DNA of 64,000 bases from assembly GCF_005502275.1 (NCBI RefSeq), contig NZ_SWLZ01000004.1:233105-297104 (forward strand), given 5' to 3'. The notes beneath the pieces were generated by a model. That model worked only from the letters and a program-made list of their open reading frames with translations. It had not been told where the DNA came from and made no database searches. The position numbers and the translations under genes are program-made. Of the stretch, positions 50,864 to 59,407 are shown piece by piece. The stretch's first letter is position 1. Every line of letters starts with the position of its first letter. The stretch is from Robertmurraya siralis. Its GTDB lineage: Bacteria > Bacillota > Bacilli > Bacillales > Cytobacillaceae.

Positions 50864-51190
50864 GTGAAATATACTAGGAAAAGTGCTATTGTTGAAGTTG
50901 AGTTTCCAAAAAAGAGTGGAAGAGTAATTACTCAATCAGGTGAGTTGCTGTACTTTGAGTCAGACGTAATTTTAACTCATAAAAATGGGGACAAAGAAGT
51001 CTTGACTAGAAAATTGTTTGAGCAGCATTATTCTCCCGTTGAAGAAGTTAAAGTAGTAAAAACTAAAAAATTAAGCCCATTTGAAATGGAAGAGTTTGTT
51101 GCTGCATATCAAATGTGGAATGGCGCAGAATTAAATCCGATTGAGGATACAGATTACATAAGTAAAACAAAAGAGTTAATTTATAAATAA
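50864..51190 (+). CDS. Hypothetical 108-residue protein
   Basis: GTG 50864 after GAAGGTG. Beta-rich front then helical C-terminus with LSPFEMEEFVAAYQMW. Immediately upstream of the ribonucleotide reductase. No family recognised. Confidence 0.6.
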   Translation: MKYTRKSAIVEVEFPKKSGRVITQSGELLYFESDVILTHKNGDKEVLTRKLFEQHYSPVEEVKVVKTKKLSPFEMEEFVAAYQMWNGAELNPIEDTDYISKTKELIYK

Positions 51191-51222
51191 TATAATTAAA
51201 TAAATGTAAATGGAGTTGTTGT

Positions 51223-53907
51223 TTGGAAATGGTGACAAGTGAATATATTAAAAGTTTGAATAAAGATATTAAAAAGTTTCCTAATGTTTTCCCCATTACA
51301 CCTGATATGAAAATCACTCACAAAGGTGTTTCAAGATTAATTATGCTAGAACGATATGCGACAAAAGACCTTGAAAAGAAAACATTAAGAGAGAATGACA
51401 TGGTTGTACTTACAATCAAAGAAGATCCAAAATTTCCTGCTCGTGGAGTTGGGATTATTAAAGAAATTGACTGGGGCTTACATGAGGGAACTGTTTTAGT
51501 AGAAGAAGAATTTAGGGGTCAATTGGATGATCCTGAAGAGGCTAAAACCGGCATCGTGACCAGAAATCTTGATTTGATTGATAAACCATTAGAATTATTT
51601 TATGAGCAAATAGCGAAGAGGAATGCAAAAGGACTATCGGATGTTGAAACAACAAAAGAAAAGAGACAAGAGTGGTTTGAGAAGTTCTATCATGAATTAG
51701 TAAATATGAATTTTGTGCCAGCAGGTAGAGTTTTATATGGGGCAGGAACAGGAAATGAAGTAACATATTTTAACTGTTATGTAATGCCATTTCCTAATGA
51801 TTCACGGGAAGGATTAGCAGAACATAGACGAGAAGTAATGGAAATTATGAGTCGTGGCGGTGGCGTTGGAACAAACGGCTCAACACTTAGACCTAAAAAT
51901 GCAATTGCTAAAGGAGTAAATGGAAAATCATCTGGTTCGGTATCTTGGTTGGATGATATTGCAAAATTAACACATTTAGTAGAGCAGGGTGGCTCTCGTA
52001 GAGGGGCGCAAATGCAGATGATGGCTGACTGGCATCCAGATATTATTGAATTCATAATATCTAAAATGCAAAATCCAAGGATTCTTCAACACATTATCGC
52101 AACTACAAAAGATAAACAGATTAAAATTGCTGCTAAAAATAAATTGAAATTTGTTCCATTAACTTCAAAGGAAAAACAGACTTATGAATCTGCATTGAAA
52201 GACACTCAGCTCAGTAAAAGTGTGAGAAAAGAAATTGAGAAAACTTTGAATGACGGTGGTACATACACAGTAAATAACCCCGACTTTTTATCGGGAGCAA
52301 ACATTTCTGTAACCCTTACTGATGAATTTATGGAAGCTGTTGAAAAAAATAAAAAGTTTGCTTTAAGATTTCCTGATTTGGATAGTTACTCAAAAGAGGA
52401 AATGCGCTTCTATAATGAAAATTGGCACAAATACGGAGATGTTCGAGAGTGGGAATCGTTAGGATACAAGATAAAAACTTATCGGACAATAAAAGCAAGA
52501 GAACTATGGAATTTAATAAATATTTGCGCTACTTATTCGGCAGAACCGGGCATATTCTTTATAGACAATGCTAACAATGCAACTAATGCAAAAGCATACG
52601 GTCAGAAAGTGGTTGCTACAAATCCATGTGGTAGACATGCTTGCCTCATGTAAAAAACCAGACCTGATTGACTTAGAACCCTAACATGTAATGATGAGGG
52701 CAATAGGGCGCAAGGGTAATGCCAGCGTGAGAGACTTAGGCGGTTAGGGCAGTATATGATACTGTAAGCGAAAGTCCGACACTCTAGGAAACTAGAGATT
52801 AACAAAATGGAGCAACCATTAGCACCTTATTCAGTTTGTAACTTGGCAGCAGTTAACTTAGCTGAGATGGCTGATAAAGAAACGAAAACAGTAGACTTTG
52901 AAAAATTAAAGCGTACCGTTGAGGTTGGTGTACGTATGCAAGATAACGTGATTGATGCGACTCCTTATTTCCTTGAAGCTAATAGAAAGCAAGCACTAGG
53001 TGAACGAAGAATTGGGCTAGGTGTAATGGGATTAGCTGATTTACTAATCTATTGCGAAAAAGAATATGGATCTGAAGAGGGAAATAAAATTGTCGATAAA
53101 GTATTTGAAGTTATTGCTACAACAGCATATAGGACATCAATCGAACTTGCAAAGGAAAAGGGTTCGTTTCCGTTTTTGCTTGAAAATGGAGATAATAGAA
53201 ATAAGTTTATTGAATCAGGCTACATGAAATCATTACCTGAAGATATACAAAAAGGGGTATTAGAACACGGTATTCGCAATAGTCATTTATTAACAGTTGC
53301 TCCTACTGGAAGCACGGGTAGTATGATAGGATGTGCAACAGGGCTTGAGCCTTATTTTTCATTTACATATTTCAGAAGTGGCAGATTAGGAAAATTCATG
53401 GAAGTGAAGGCAGATATTGTTCAAGAGTATTTAGATAGAAATCCACAGGCAGATCCAAATGCTCTACCTCATTGGTTCGTAACGGCAATGTCACTATCTC
53501 CAGAGGCACATGTAGACGTGCAGTGTATCATTCAAAGATGGATCGATTCATCAATCAGCAAAACAGTTAACGCACCAAAGGGGTACAAGGTTAGTCAAGT
53601 TGAAAAAGTATATGAGCGTTTACACAAAGGTGGAGCAAAAGGAGGAACAGTTTATGTGGATGGCAGCAGAAATGAGCAAGTTTTAAGTTTAACTGCTGAA
53701 GAAAATGATTTAAATGAGTGTGAGGTAGAAGACAACAATGGAAAAGTATTCTTGGTCAACACTGTGTCAGAATTAAGTAGCACAAATGTAAATATTGGAG
53801 ATGAAGTTGGAGATACTTGTCCAATTTGTCGAAAAGGTACTGTAATTGATGCAGGTGGGTGCAATACTTGTGATAACTGTAATGCACAATTGAAGTGTGG
53901 ACTATAA
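51223..53907 (+). CDS. nrdJ: B12-dependent (class II) ribonucleotide reductase, split by an intron
   Basis: Join 51223-52632 with 52810-53907 gives 835 residues. FNCYVMPFPNDSREG carries the first redox Cys; NPCG (exon 1) joins EQPLAPYSVCNLAAVNL (exon 2), the class II active-site motif containing the thiyl Cys; APTGSTGS is the conserved loop near the end. The C-terminus has a zinc-type cluster (CPICRKG...CNTCDNCNAQLKC) that shuttles reducing power. It makes deoxyribonucleotides anaerobically or aerobically with adenosylcobalamin. SPbeta carries a class Ib enzyme instead. TTG 51223 follows TGGAG. Confidence 0.9.
52633..52809 (+). ncRNA. Compact group I intron in nrdJ (177 nt, no ORF)
   Basis: Exon 1 ends in T after GGT and the intron ends in G before GAG, as group I splicing needs. 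Visible parts: P7 strands GAGACTT (around 52730) and AAAGTCC; P8 hairpin CAGTAT-ATG-ATACTG; P9 hairpin CTCTAG-GAAA-CTAGAG with a GNRA loop; and a P4-P6 region GGCGCAAGGGTAATGCC. It splits the gene exactly at the active-site NPCG|E. Unspliced RNA would end 6 codons into the intron, abolishing activity. Confidence 0.9.
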
Positions 53908-53918
53908 GGAGGCTAGTT

Positions 53919-54203
53919 ATGAATCTAATTAAGTATATGAAAGACGGTTGTGTGCCTTGCAATTTAATTACAAATTTATTAGATGAGAAAGGTGTCAAGT
54001 ATATTGAAATAAACGCACTAAAAGATTCAAAAGAAAAAATCGAGGAAAGATACGGCTCACTTGGAGTTATCATTGAAGAGATTAAAAATAATTTATCAGG
54101 TGTTCCTGTATTAGTTTTACTAAATGACAATAAGGAAGAAGTTGGTAGAGTAAGTGGCTTTAATCCTGATGAAATCGATTCTTTATTAAGAAAATTAAAT
54201 TAA
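53919..54203 (+). CDS. Glutaredoxin/thioredoxin-like protein (YosR-like)
   Basis: 94 residues; ATG 53919 after AAGGAGG. The active-site pair CVPC lies at residues 11-14 in MKDGCVPCNLITNLL, and SGVPVLVLL supplies the cis-Pro. Position right behind the reductase suggests it is its electron donor, as YosR is for SPbeta NrdE. Confidence 0.85.
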   Translation: MNLIKYMKDGCVPCNLITNLLDEKGVKYIEINALKDSKEKIEERYGSLGVIIEEIKNNLSGVPVLVLLNDNKEEVGRVSGFNPDEIDSLLRKLN

Positions 54204-54209
54204 TAAAAC

Positions 54210-54238
54210 GTGGGTTTTATCTGAATGATAGAACCCAC
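54210..54238 (+). terminator. Strong hairpin after a repeat copy
   Basis: GTGGGTTTTATC pairs with GATAGAACCCAC (one G-U) around TGAAT. It starts 5 bases after the ATTAAATTAATA copy (54194-54205). It could terminate nrdJ transcripts or form the 5' end of a dUTPase transcript. Confidence 0.65.
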
Positions 54239-54272
54239 TCATTTGACAAATTAAAAGGAGAGAAACACATAC

Positions 54273-54926
54273 ATGAAGCAAAATTTTAAAGAGCAAGAAT
54301 TTGTGTGGGTAAAGAGTTTAAAGAAGAAAGGTAAAATTATCTCACTCACAAGAAGTATTCCAACCAAATATAAAGTGGAGATCATAGTCGATTTTGACAA
54401 AAACAAACAACAAAGAGTAACTCAGCTATTGACTGTTGGGGCAGATGAAATTACCCCATATCGTGAGAAGAAATTGCCTAAAAAGCAACGTGATCCACTG
54501 CAAATTAAAGTGAAATACTTTGATGATGAAATTCAAAAAATAGAAAAAATCTCGACCGGAGATTGGATTGATTTACGAGCAGCAGAGACAATTAAGTTAA
54601 AACAATTTGAATATAAACTAATTCCTCTTGGTGTGGGCATGAAGCTTCCAAAGGGCTATGAAGTAAATATTGTACCACGCTCAAGTACATTTAAAAATTT
54701 TGGAGTCTTACAAACTAACTCATTTGGAGTCGTGGATAATTCCTATTCAGGAGATGGGGATCAATATCACTTTCCAGCATTAGCAATGAGAGATACTACA
54801 ATCCAAAAAGGCGATAGAATCTGTCAAATGAGAATTAATCGAATTATGCCTAGTGTAGAGTTTAAAACAGTTGATAAGTTAGACGATGTTAATAGAGGTG
54901 GTATAGGATCGACTGGAACTAAATAA
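54273..54926 (+). CDS. dUTPase with N-terminal extension (YosS-like)
   Basis: 217 residues. Residues 1-75 form a basic beta-rich extension, absent from the ~140-residue SPbeta YosS. The dUTPase motifs follow: [10 protein letters not shown] (1), [10 protein letters not shown] (2), [12 protein letters not shown] (3), [12 protein letters not shown] (4) and RGGIGSTG (5). It hydrolyses dUTP to dUMP, keeping uracil out of DNA and feeding the thymidylate synthase next door. Confidence 0.9.
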   Translation: MKQNFKEQEFVWVKSLKKKGKIISLTRSIPTKYKVEIIVDFDKNKQQRVTQLLTVGADEITPYREKKLPKKQRDPLQIKVKYFDDEIQKIEKISTGDWIDLRAAETIKLKQFEYKLIPLGVGMKLPKGYEVNIVPRSSTFKNFGVLQTNSFGVVDNSYSGDGDQYHFPALAMRDTTIQKGDRICQMRINRIMPSVEFKTVDKLDDVNRGGIGSTGTK

Positions 54927-54947
54927 ATAGAAATTAAACTAGTGTAT

Positions 54948-54975
54948 AGGAGGGCTTAATGCCTTCCTTATTTTT
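54948..54975 (+). terminator. Intrinsic terminator after dUTPase
   Basis: AGGAGGGC (54948-54955) pairs with GCCTTCCT (54961-54968) across TTAAT, followed by TATTTTT. Confidence 0.8.
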
Positions 54976-54998
54976 AATAAATTGATAGAAAGGGAGTT

Positions 54999-55907
54999 AT
55001 GATGAGTAGAACAGACTTAATTTATAATGAATTAGTTAAAGAAATACATAAAGAAGGTGTATGGGATAAAGGTGAAAGTGTACGTACTAAATATAGTGAT
55101 AATTCACCAGCACATACAAAATCAATCATAGGTAGACAAGTAATCTTTGAAGCGGAAGACATTCCAATTATCACAACAAAACATGTGGCTTGGCGTTCTG
55201 CTATTGCTGAAGCGTGGTGGATATGGTTTATGCGATCTAATAAAGTAGAAGATTTACGTCAACTAGGCTCTAAAGTGTGGAATGAATGGGAACTTTCCGA
55301 TGGAACAATTGGCAAGGCATACGGTTTCCAACTATCTAAACCGGTAAGAAAAACAGAAATAAACATTAAGTATGGTGAGTTCGGATATTCTCACAGATAT
55401 AAATGCAAGGTTAATCAAGTGGACTACCTAATTAAGCAATTAAAAGAAAACAAGTCATCAAGAAGATTAGTCACTTCCCTATGGAATATAGATGATTTAG
55501 ACTATATGGCATTAGAACCTTGTGTATGGTCACAACAGTGGATTGTTCAAGACGAAAAATTAAATCTTATTGTTAACCAGAGATCGGCAGATGTAGCTTT
55601 GGGAGTTTGCTTCAATTGGTTTCAATACAAAGTTATTCAATCGATTATCGCTAAGTTAACCAATTTAGAAGTTGGAAGGCTAGTGTGGAATTTTGGACAT
55701 TTACACTATTATGATCGACATGAAGAAAAGTTGTTGGAGCAAATTAAAGGCAAAACACATAATCAACCTATATTAGCGCTTCCTAGTAAAGAAGAATTGG
55801 AATACTACATTTATGTAGAAAATCCTTGCAAAGATAATCTGATGAAAATGTTCTCGCTAGAGAACTATAACCACAATGGAAAGTTTAATTATGAGGTGGC
55901 GATATAA
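54999..55907 (+). CDS. Thymidylate synthase-family protein
   Basis: 302 residues. ALEPCVWSQQW near residue 182 contains the catalytic Cys; NQRSADVALGVCFNWFQYK near residue 204 matches the dUMP-binding RSxDxxLGxxFN motif with the Asn retained, indicating dUMP rather than dCMP as substrate. ITTKHVAWRSA is the N-terminal phosphate-binding region. It is diverged from cellular ThyA, so a dUMP hydroxymethylase is an alternative. Tandem ATGs 54999/55002. Confidence 0.85.
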   Translation: MMSRTDLIYNELVKEIHKEGVWDKGESVRTKYSDNSPAHTKSIIGRQVIFEAEDIPIITTKHVAWRSAIAEAWWIWFMRSNKVEDLRQLGSKVWNEWELSDGTIGKAYGFQLSKPVRKTEINIKYGEFGYSHRYKCKVNQVDYLIKQLKENKSSRRLVTSLWNIDDLDYMALEPCVWSQQWIVQDEKLNLIVNQRSADVALGVCFNWFQYKVIQSIIAKLTNLEVGRLVWNFGHLHYYDRHEEKLLEQIKGKTHNQPILALPSKEELEYYIYVENPCKDNLMKMFSLENYNHNGKFNYEVAI

Positions 55908-55996
55908 ATGGACAATTAATCTAATAGCGGCATGTGACTCATCCTGTGTAAATTGCTTTTTCTTTCATAAATAATAAATTAAATAAATAAAAAACA

Positions 55997-56025
55997 TTGA
56001 CATTATAAAATTAAATAAATATAAT
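55997..56025 (+). promoter_or_regulatory. Consensus promoter formed by the repeat element
   Basis: TTGACA (55997-56002), 17 bases, TATAAT (56020-56025). The repeat copy 56010-56021 fills the spacer and enters the -10, exactly as at 49788. Confidence 0.9.
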
Positions 56026-56026
56026 T

Positions 56027-56056
56027 AAGAGTAGTTAGAGATAACTACTCTTTTTA
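56027..56056 (+). terminator. 5'-terminal hairpin or attenuator
   Basis: AAGAGTAGTTA pairs with TAACTACTCTT around GAGA, then TTTAA. The expected transcription start (about 56031) falls in the 5' arm, so the RNA would begin with this stem. Such stems usually protect RNA from 5' decay; upstream transcripts could still terminate here. Confidence 0.65.
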
Positions 56057-56083
56057 ATATAATTTGAGAATAGGAGAGGATTA

Positions 56084-56467
56084 ATGATGTGTTTGGCGAG
56101 CAAATATATTAATCAACTAGAGGGTACACTTGTTGGTATTAAAACGGACATGAAAAAACTACATGAGAAATTAACTGAGTATAACAAGAGTATAAATGAA
56201 ATTTATCATGATATTGAGGTTTCCAATTTCAATGCCTGTGAAGGTTTTTATTTTTCAAAGAGTTTACAAGAAATTTTACAAAAGAGACGATTGGTGAAAA
56301 CTGAACTATTTAGGCTGGAACAGTTGCATAGAGCATTAAGTAGGTCAGTGGAGGATAGGGTAATGAATGCCAAGAAAAAAGTTGAAAAATCAATGAATCA
56401 CAGTCAAGAATGGTTTGAAAAATTCAATTTTACTTTCAGTGACATTGAAGAAGAAATATTACACTAA
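56084..56467 (+). CDS. Coiled-coil protein (127 residues)
   Basis: Tandem ATGs 56084/56087 after AGGAGAGG. About 100 residues of coiled coil (DMKKLHEKLTEYNKSINEIY). First gene of the repeat-driven operon at 55997. No family recognised. Confidence 0.6.
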   Translation: MMCLASKYINQLEGTLVGIKTDMKKLHEKLTEYNKSINEIYHDIEVSNFNACEGFYFSKSLQEILQKRRLVKTELFRLEQLHRALSRSVEDRVMNAKKKVEKSMNHSQEWFEKFNFTFSDIEEEILH

Positions 56468-56482
56468 AAGGTGGTGAAACCA

Positions 56483-56656
56483 GTGACAAGAGATCATTTA
56501 GGGAGAATACTTGGAAAACTAGAAGAATTTTGGAATAACGAAGATGAGAATTGGTTTGATAAGAAAATACATAGTAGGAATATTCGTTTTCCAAAACATG
56601 ATGAAGATAGAGTGTACCCTGTTATAACTAGAAACATAAATGAATTAAATAAATGA
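56483..56656 (+). CDS. Hypothetical 57-residue protein
   Basis: GTG 56483 has good spacing from AAAGGTGGTG (the frame is open from 56471). Acidic-aromatic (EEFWNNEDENWFDKKI). No family recognised. Confidence 0.5.
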   Translation: MTRDHLGRILGKLEEFWNNEDENWFDKKIHSRNIRFPKHDEDRVYPVITRNINELNK

Positions 56657-56670
56657 TAGGAGGAAAGTGA

Positions 56671-57198
56671 TTGCATTTAGTGATTTTAGAAAGTCCATTT
56701 GCAGGAAATATTGAAGAAAATATTAAATATGCAAGAATGGCTGTTAGAGATAGTTTATTAAGAGGTGAAGCACCTATAGCATCTCATTTACTTTATACCC
56801 AAGATGGAATTTTAGATGATAATATCCCAGAAGAAAGAAAGCTTGGAATAGATGCTGGTTTAGCTTGGGGGAAAATAGCTGATAAAACCGTAGTTTATGT
56901 AGACAAGGGTATTAGTGGTGGGATGAAATATGGAATAGAACGAGCAATAAAAGAAGGAAGAAAAATTGAATTTCGTAGCTTGCCTTACTACTCTGGAGCA
57001 AGAGTAACAAAAGATTACAAGCTTATGATTAGAGGATTAACATTTGCAACATTTGATAAGGTTCAAATTGAAATTATTATTGATTTAAACCATGATAATT
57101 TCTTAGTAAATCCAAACGAAGAATTCTTGATTATAGAAGTTAATCAAGAATTAAATATCTTAGAAAAAAAGGGTGTAGAATTCAATTTAATAAGATAA
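56671..57198 (+). CDS. DUF7768-like nucleotide-binding-fold protein
   Basis: 175 residues from TTG 56671 after AGGAGG. ILESPFAGNIEENIKYARM near residue 5, SHLLYTQDGILDD near residue 38 and ERKLGIDAGLAW near residue 55 fit the phage domain DUF7768, which is related to nucleoside deoxyribosyltransferase/SLOG folds. The C-terminal 60 residues are an extra beta domain. Probable nucleotide or nucleoside ligand; activity unproven. Confidence 0.7.
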   Translation: MHLVILESPFAGNIEENIKYARMAVRDSLLRGEAPIASHLLYTQDGILDDNIPEERKLGIDAGLAWGKIADKTVVYVDKGISGGMKYGIERAIKEGRKIEFRSLPYYSGARVTKDYKLMIRGLTFATFDKVQIEIIIDLNHDNFLVNPNEEFLIIEVNQELNILEKKGVEFNLIR

Positions 57199-57227
57199 AA
57201 GGATACTTTTAACATGAGGTGAAAAAT

Positions 57228-57596
57228 ATGGAAAATAATAATTGGCACAAAGGTTATAAAGAAGTCAAAAACACTATTCATAATGATATTGGTGTTACAA
57301 AAGAAGAGATTCTTGAAGTTTTTCGGCAAGTGGCAAAGGATGAAATCAAAGAGATAGTTTGCGAAAATCAAGCATTCATATGGAATACTCTTCAAGAAGT
57401 AATTCGTCACGAAATGCTGAAAGCTATCCAAGACCATAAATATCCAAAGGTTACGGGTAACATGTGGAATTATGGCTACAATGGACAAGGAGTAACTTCG
57501 TTTCAAGATTATGTATCTGGTGTAATGAAAGAAGAAATTGCAAAAAGAATGGAAGAACAGTTTGATGTTAGTGTAAATATTAACAAGAAAAATTGA
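57228..57596 (+). CDS. Hypothetical 122-residue protein
   Basis: ATG 57228 after GAGGTGA (GTG 57219 is inside that site). Helical, with VTKEEILEVFRQVAKDEIKE and a C-terminal charged region. No family recognised. Confidence 0.6.
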   Translation: MENNNWHKGYKEVKNTIHNDIGVTKEEILEVFRQVAKDEIKEIVCENQAFIWNTLQEVIRHEMLKAIQDHKYPKVTGNMWNYGYNGQGVTSFQDYVSGVMKEEIAKRMEEQFDVSVNINKKN

Positions 57597-57644
57597 TAAA
57601 ATAAATGATTTATTAAATAATTAAATGTATAAAAGGAGGTAAAG

Positions 57645-58031
57645 ATGAAAGAGGATATCCAATTCCTTAAAGAATTACAGCAAGAATTGTTAACTCAAGA
57701 TTACGACAGTCAAGCAGCACCTAGATTTTGGACTGTAGGAGATTATAAAATGCAAGGATGTCCAGAAGGGTGTCAAGATACATATTGGGTGGGATTACCT
57801 AACAGGGATTATCATGGAGACTTAGATGATCTATTAGATAGTATAAAAGAAGAAATTGAAGATGATGAAGAGTTCTCAGAAGAAGCCAAACGACATATTC
57901 AATTAAATCATTATCATTATTCACCAAAAGCACATACATATGCAATGACCGCATGGAGAGCACCTAAAGTTGAGAGGTTGCTTAAAATTCTAGAAAGTTT
58001 TGATTGGGATAAGATCGAGGTAAAAGAATGA
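57645..58031 (+). CDS. Hypothetical 128-residue acidic protein
   Basis: ATG 57645 after AAAGGAGG. CPEGCQDTYWVGLPNRDYHG near residue 38 is distinctive. Acidic mid-section (KEEIEDDEEFSEEAK). Overlaps the next gene by 4 bases. No family recognised. Confidence 0.6.
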   Translation: MKEDIQFLKELQQELLTQDYDSQAAPRFWTVGDYKMQGCPEGCQDTYWVGLPNRDYHGDLDDLLDSIKEEIEDDEEFSEEAKRHIQLNHYHYSPKAHTYAMTAWRAPKVERLLKILESFDWDKIEVKE

Positions 58032-58180
58032 TACATTACATAGATAATATTGAGTTTACATTGTCAGGGTGGGTAGGATTCTATTCAATTTTATGTACAG
58101 TATTTGTGACACTTGTTGGATTGTATTTGGGTGGAAGTGTAGTAATAGATTGGTTGACTGATAGATTTGAGAGGAAATGA
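58028..58180 (+). CDS. Single-span membrane mini-protein (50 residues)
   Basis: ATG 58028 overlaps the previous stop (ATGA). One membrane helix (WVGFYSILCTVFVTLVGLYL) and a basic C-terminus. Coupled to the acidic gene before it. Confidence 0.55.
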   Translation: MIHYIDNIEFTLSGWVGFYSILCTVFVTLVGLYLGGSVVIDWLTDRFERK

Positions 58181-58202
58181 AAATAAAAAGAAGTGAATAA
58201 AA

Positions 58203-58394
58203 TTGAATTTAAAAACAGCACTTGAACTAGGTAAGGAATGTGGTTTAGATGATGTAGGAGATGCTTTATACAATATCAGGTTGCGAGTAGGTCAGTTATT
58301 TGAGGTGGAGGATTACAAATTACTTCTTGCCGATTATATCGAAAAAGGAGCAAAAGCTAACGACAAGATAGATGACTGGTTGGAAAAATTATAA
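58203..58394 (+). CDS. Hypothetical 63-residue helical protein
   Basis: TTG 58203 behind AAGAAGTGA. Helical (TALELGKECGLDDVGDALYN). No family recognised. Confidence 0.55.
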   Translation: MNLKTALELGKECGLDDVGDALYNIRLRVGQLFEVEDYKLLLADYIEKGAKANDKIDDWLEKL

Positions 58395-58445
58395 AAGAAT
58401 GAACGATGAAAGTTCAGTTTTATATGATGAAAGGAAGATGAGATC

Positions 58446-58622
58446 ATGTTGGAAAACTTTGAGTATGTAGAACTGATGTGTGCAAATTTAGAGTTAGATT
58501 ATTGTGAAAACGCAAAAAGCAGATTTCCTTTTCACTCAAAAGAGCACCAAAGTATTATTAAAACGGAAATTGAAATATTGGAACGAAAAAAGAAAATCTA
58601 TGAAAAATTAAAGTTCGAATAA
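58446..58622 (+). CDS. Hypothetical 58-residue helical protein
   Basis: ATG 58446 after AAAGGAAGATG. Charged, with a terminal coiled coil (IKTEIEILERKKKIYEKLK). It could include an accessory factor of the integrase, since recombination directionality factors of this phage group are of this size, but nothing specific shows it. Confidence 0.5.
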   Translation: MLENFEYVELMCANLELDYCENAKSRFPFHSKEHQSIIKTEIEILERKKKIYEKLKFE

Positions 58623-58658
58623 TAGTCGTATTTTAATAGATGAAAGGAGGTGAAACGA

Positions 58659-58815
58659 ATGACCAGAATCAATTATTATAGACGATTTAGAAATGGCTGA
58701 ATATAATGCTTAAGAATTAGGTAAACAAGAAGTTGTTTTAAGTAAAGAAGATATTATTACTGTATTGGATTTAGAGTTTGAATTTTTGAAGTTAAAAGGT
58801 GTTATTGAAGAATAA
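58659..58815 (+). pseudogene. Broken small gene (frameshift plus nonsense)
   Basis: ATG 58659 follows AAAGGAGGTG and a TTTTAATAGA leader but reads only 13 codons. The neighbouring frame from 58663 reads PESIIIDDLEMAEYNA, then TAA, then ELGKQEVVLSKEDIITVL and on to TAA 58815. This looks like a ~52-residue acidic protein with one frameshift near the start and one internal stop. Confidence 0.6.
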
Positions 58816-58844
58816 TTAAATAAATGTCGAAAGGTGGAATATTA

Positions 58845-59330
58845 ATGGATATTATTATGGATGTAATAAACTTAGAAATATATGATGAGAAAGGTAGACA
58901 TGTGGTTACTTTAGATACGTTGAATAAGAGTCAATTGTTCTATGATCTTACAGGTAGAAATACATATTTAGGCGTTACCGATGTTGCTTTTAGAACTGAA
59001 ATTTTAAAACAGTTAGGTGAAGTTGTCAAAGAAGATATAAGTGATTTTAATAAATCTGTTACAGAAGATAATAATGAATTGAAAATTAAATTCAAAAAGC
59101 ATAATAAACTTCCAAAATTTAAACTTGTCGGAAGAGGGGTTTCTTACGATGCTGAAACGAACCGAATTAATAAAGATATAAAAATTATTATACATAATGC
59201 TCAGTTGGCGAACGGTTATGATTTAGAAAATAAAGCAGGAAATCCTTCTTTATTTGATTATGTTTTTGAAGTATTACCTACTAATGATGACGCTGATGAC
59301 TTATTTGAGATGGTAATTAAGGAAAGATAA
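58845..59330 (+). CDS. Hypothetical 161-residue protein
   Basis: ATG 58845 after AAAGGTGG. Beta-rich with a FKKHNKLPKFKLVGRGVSYD segment and an acidic C-terminus (NDDADDLFEMVIKER). Similar in pattern to phage tail-assembly/structural accessory proteins, but not recognised. Preceded by a repeat-like copy (58815). Confidence 0.6.
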   Translation: MDIIMDVINLEIYDEKGRHVVTLDTLNKSQLFYDLTGRNTYLGVTDVAFRTEILKQLGEVVKEDISDFNKSVTEDNNELKIKFKKHNKLPKFKLVGRGVSYDAETNRINKDIKIIIHNAQLANGYDLENKAGNPSLFDYVFEVLPTNDDADDLFEMVIKER

Positions 59331-59360
59331 ATATAAATAGAATTAAATAAATATAACAAG

Positions 59361-59384
59361 GGTGAGGCTGGTTTTAATCTCACC
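59361..59384 (+). terminator. Hairpin after a repeat copy
   Basis: GGTGAG (59361-59366) pairs with CTCACC (59379-59384). It starts 4 bases after the TATAAC that ends the repeat copy 59342-59353, repeating the layout at 56027. Confidence 0.5.
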
Positions 59385-59407
59385 ATTATCCTAACAGAGG
59401 TGATTAT

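Larger units (their letters stand above)
55908..56083. other. Gap with mini-ORF MDN, repeats, promoter and hairpin
   Basis: ATG 55908 overlaps the synthase stop behind GAGGTGG and reads MDN then TAA. Two exact repeat copies (55978, 56010) follow, then the promoter and hairpin listed separately. No other gene. Confidence 0.5.

Noticed and set aside
52627..52653. Natural end of a truncated ribonucleotide reductase at the TAA just after HACLM
   Set aside because: The active-site motif continues perfectly after removing 177 bases with group I intron features, so this is intron sequence rather than a true C-terminus.
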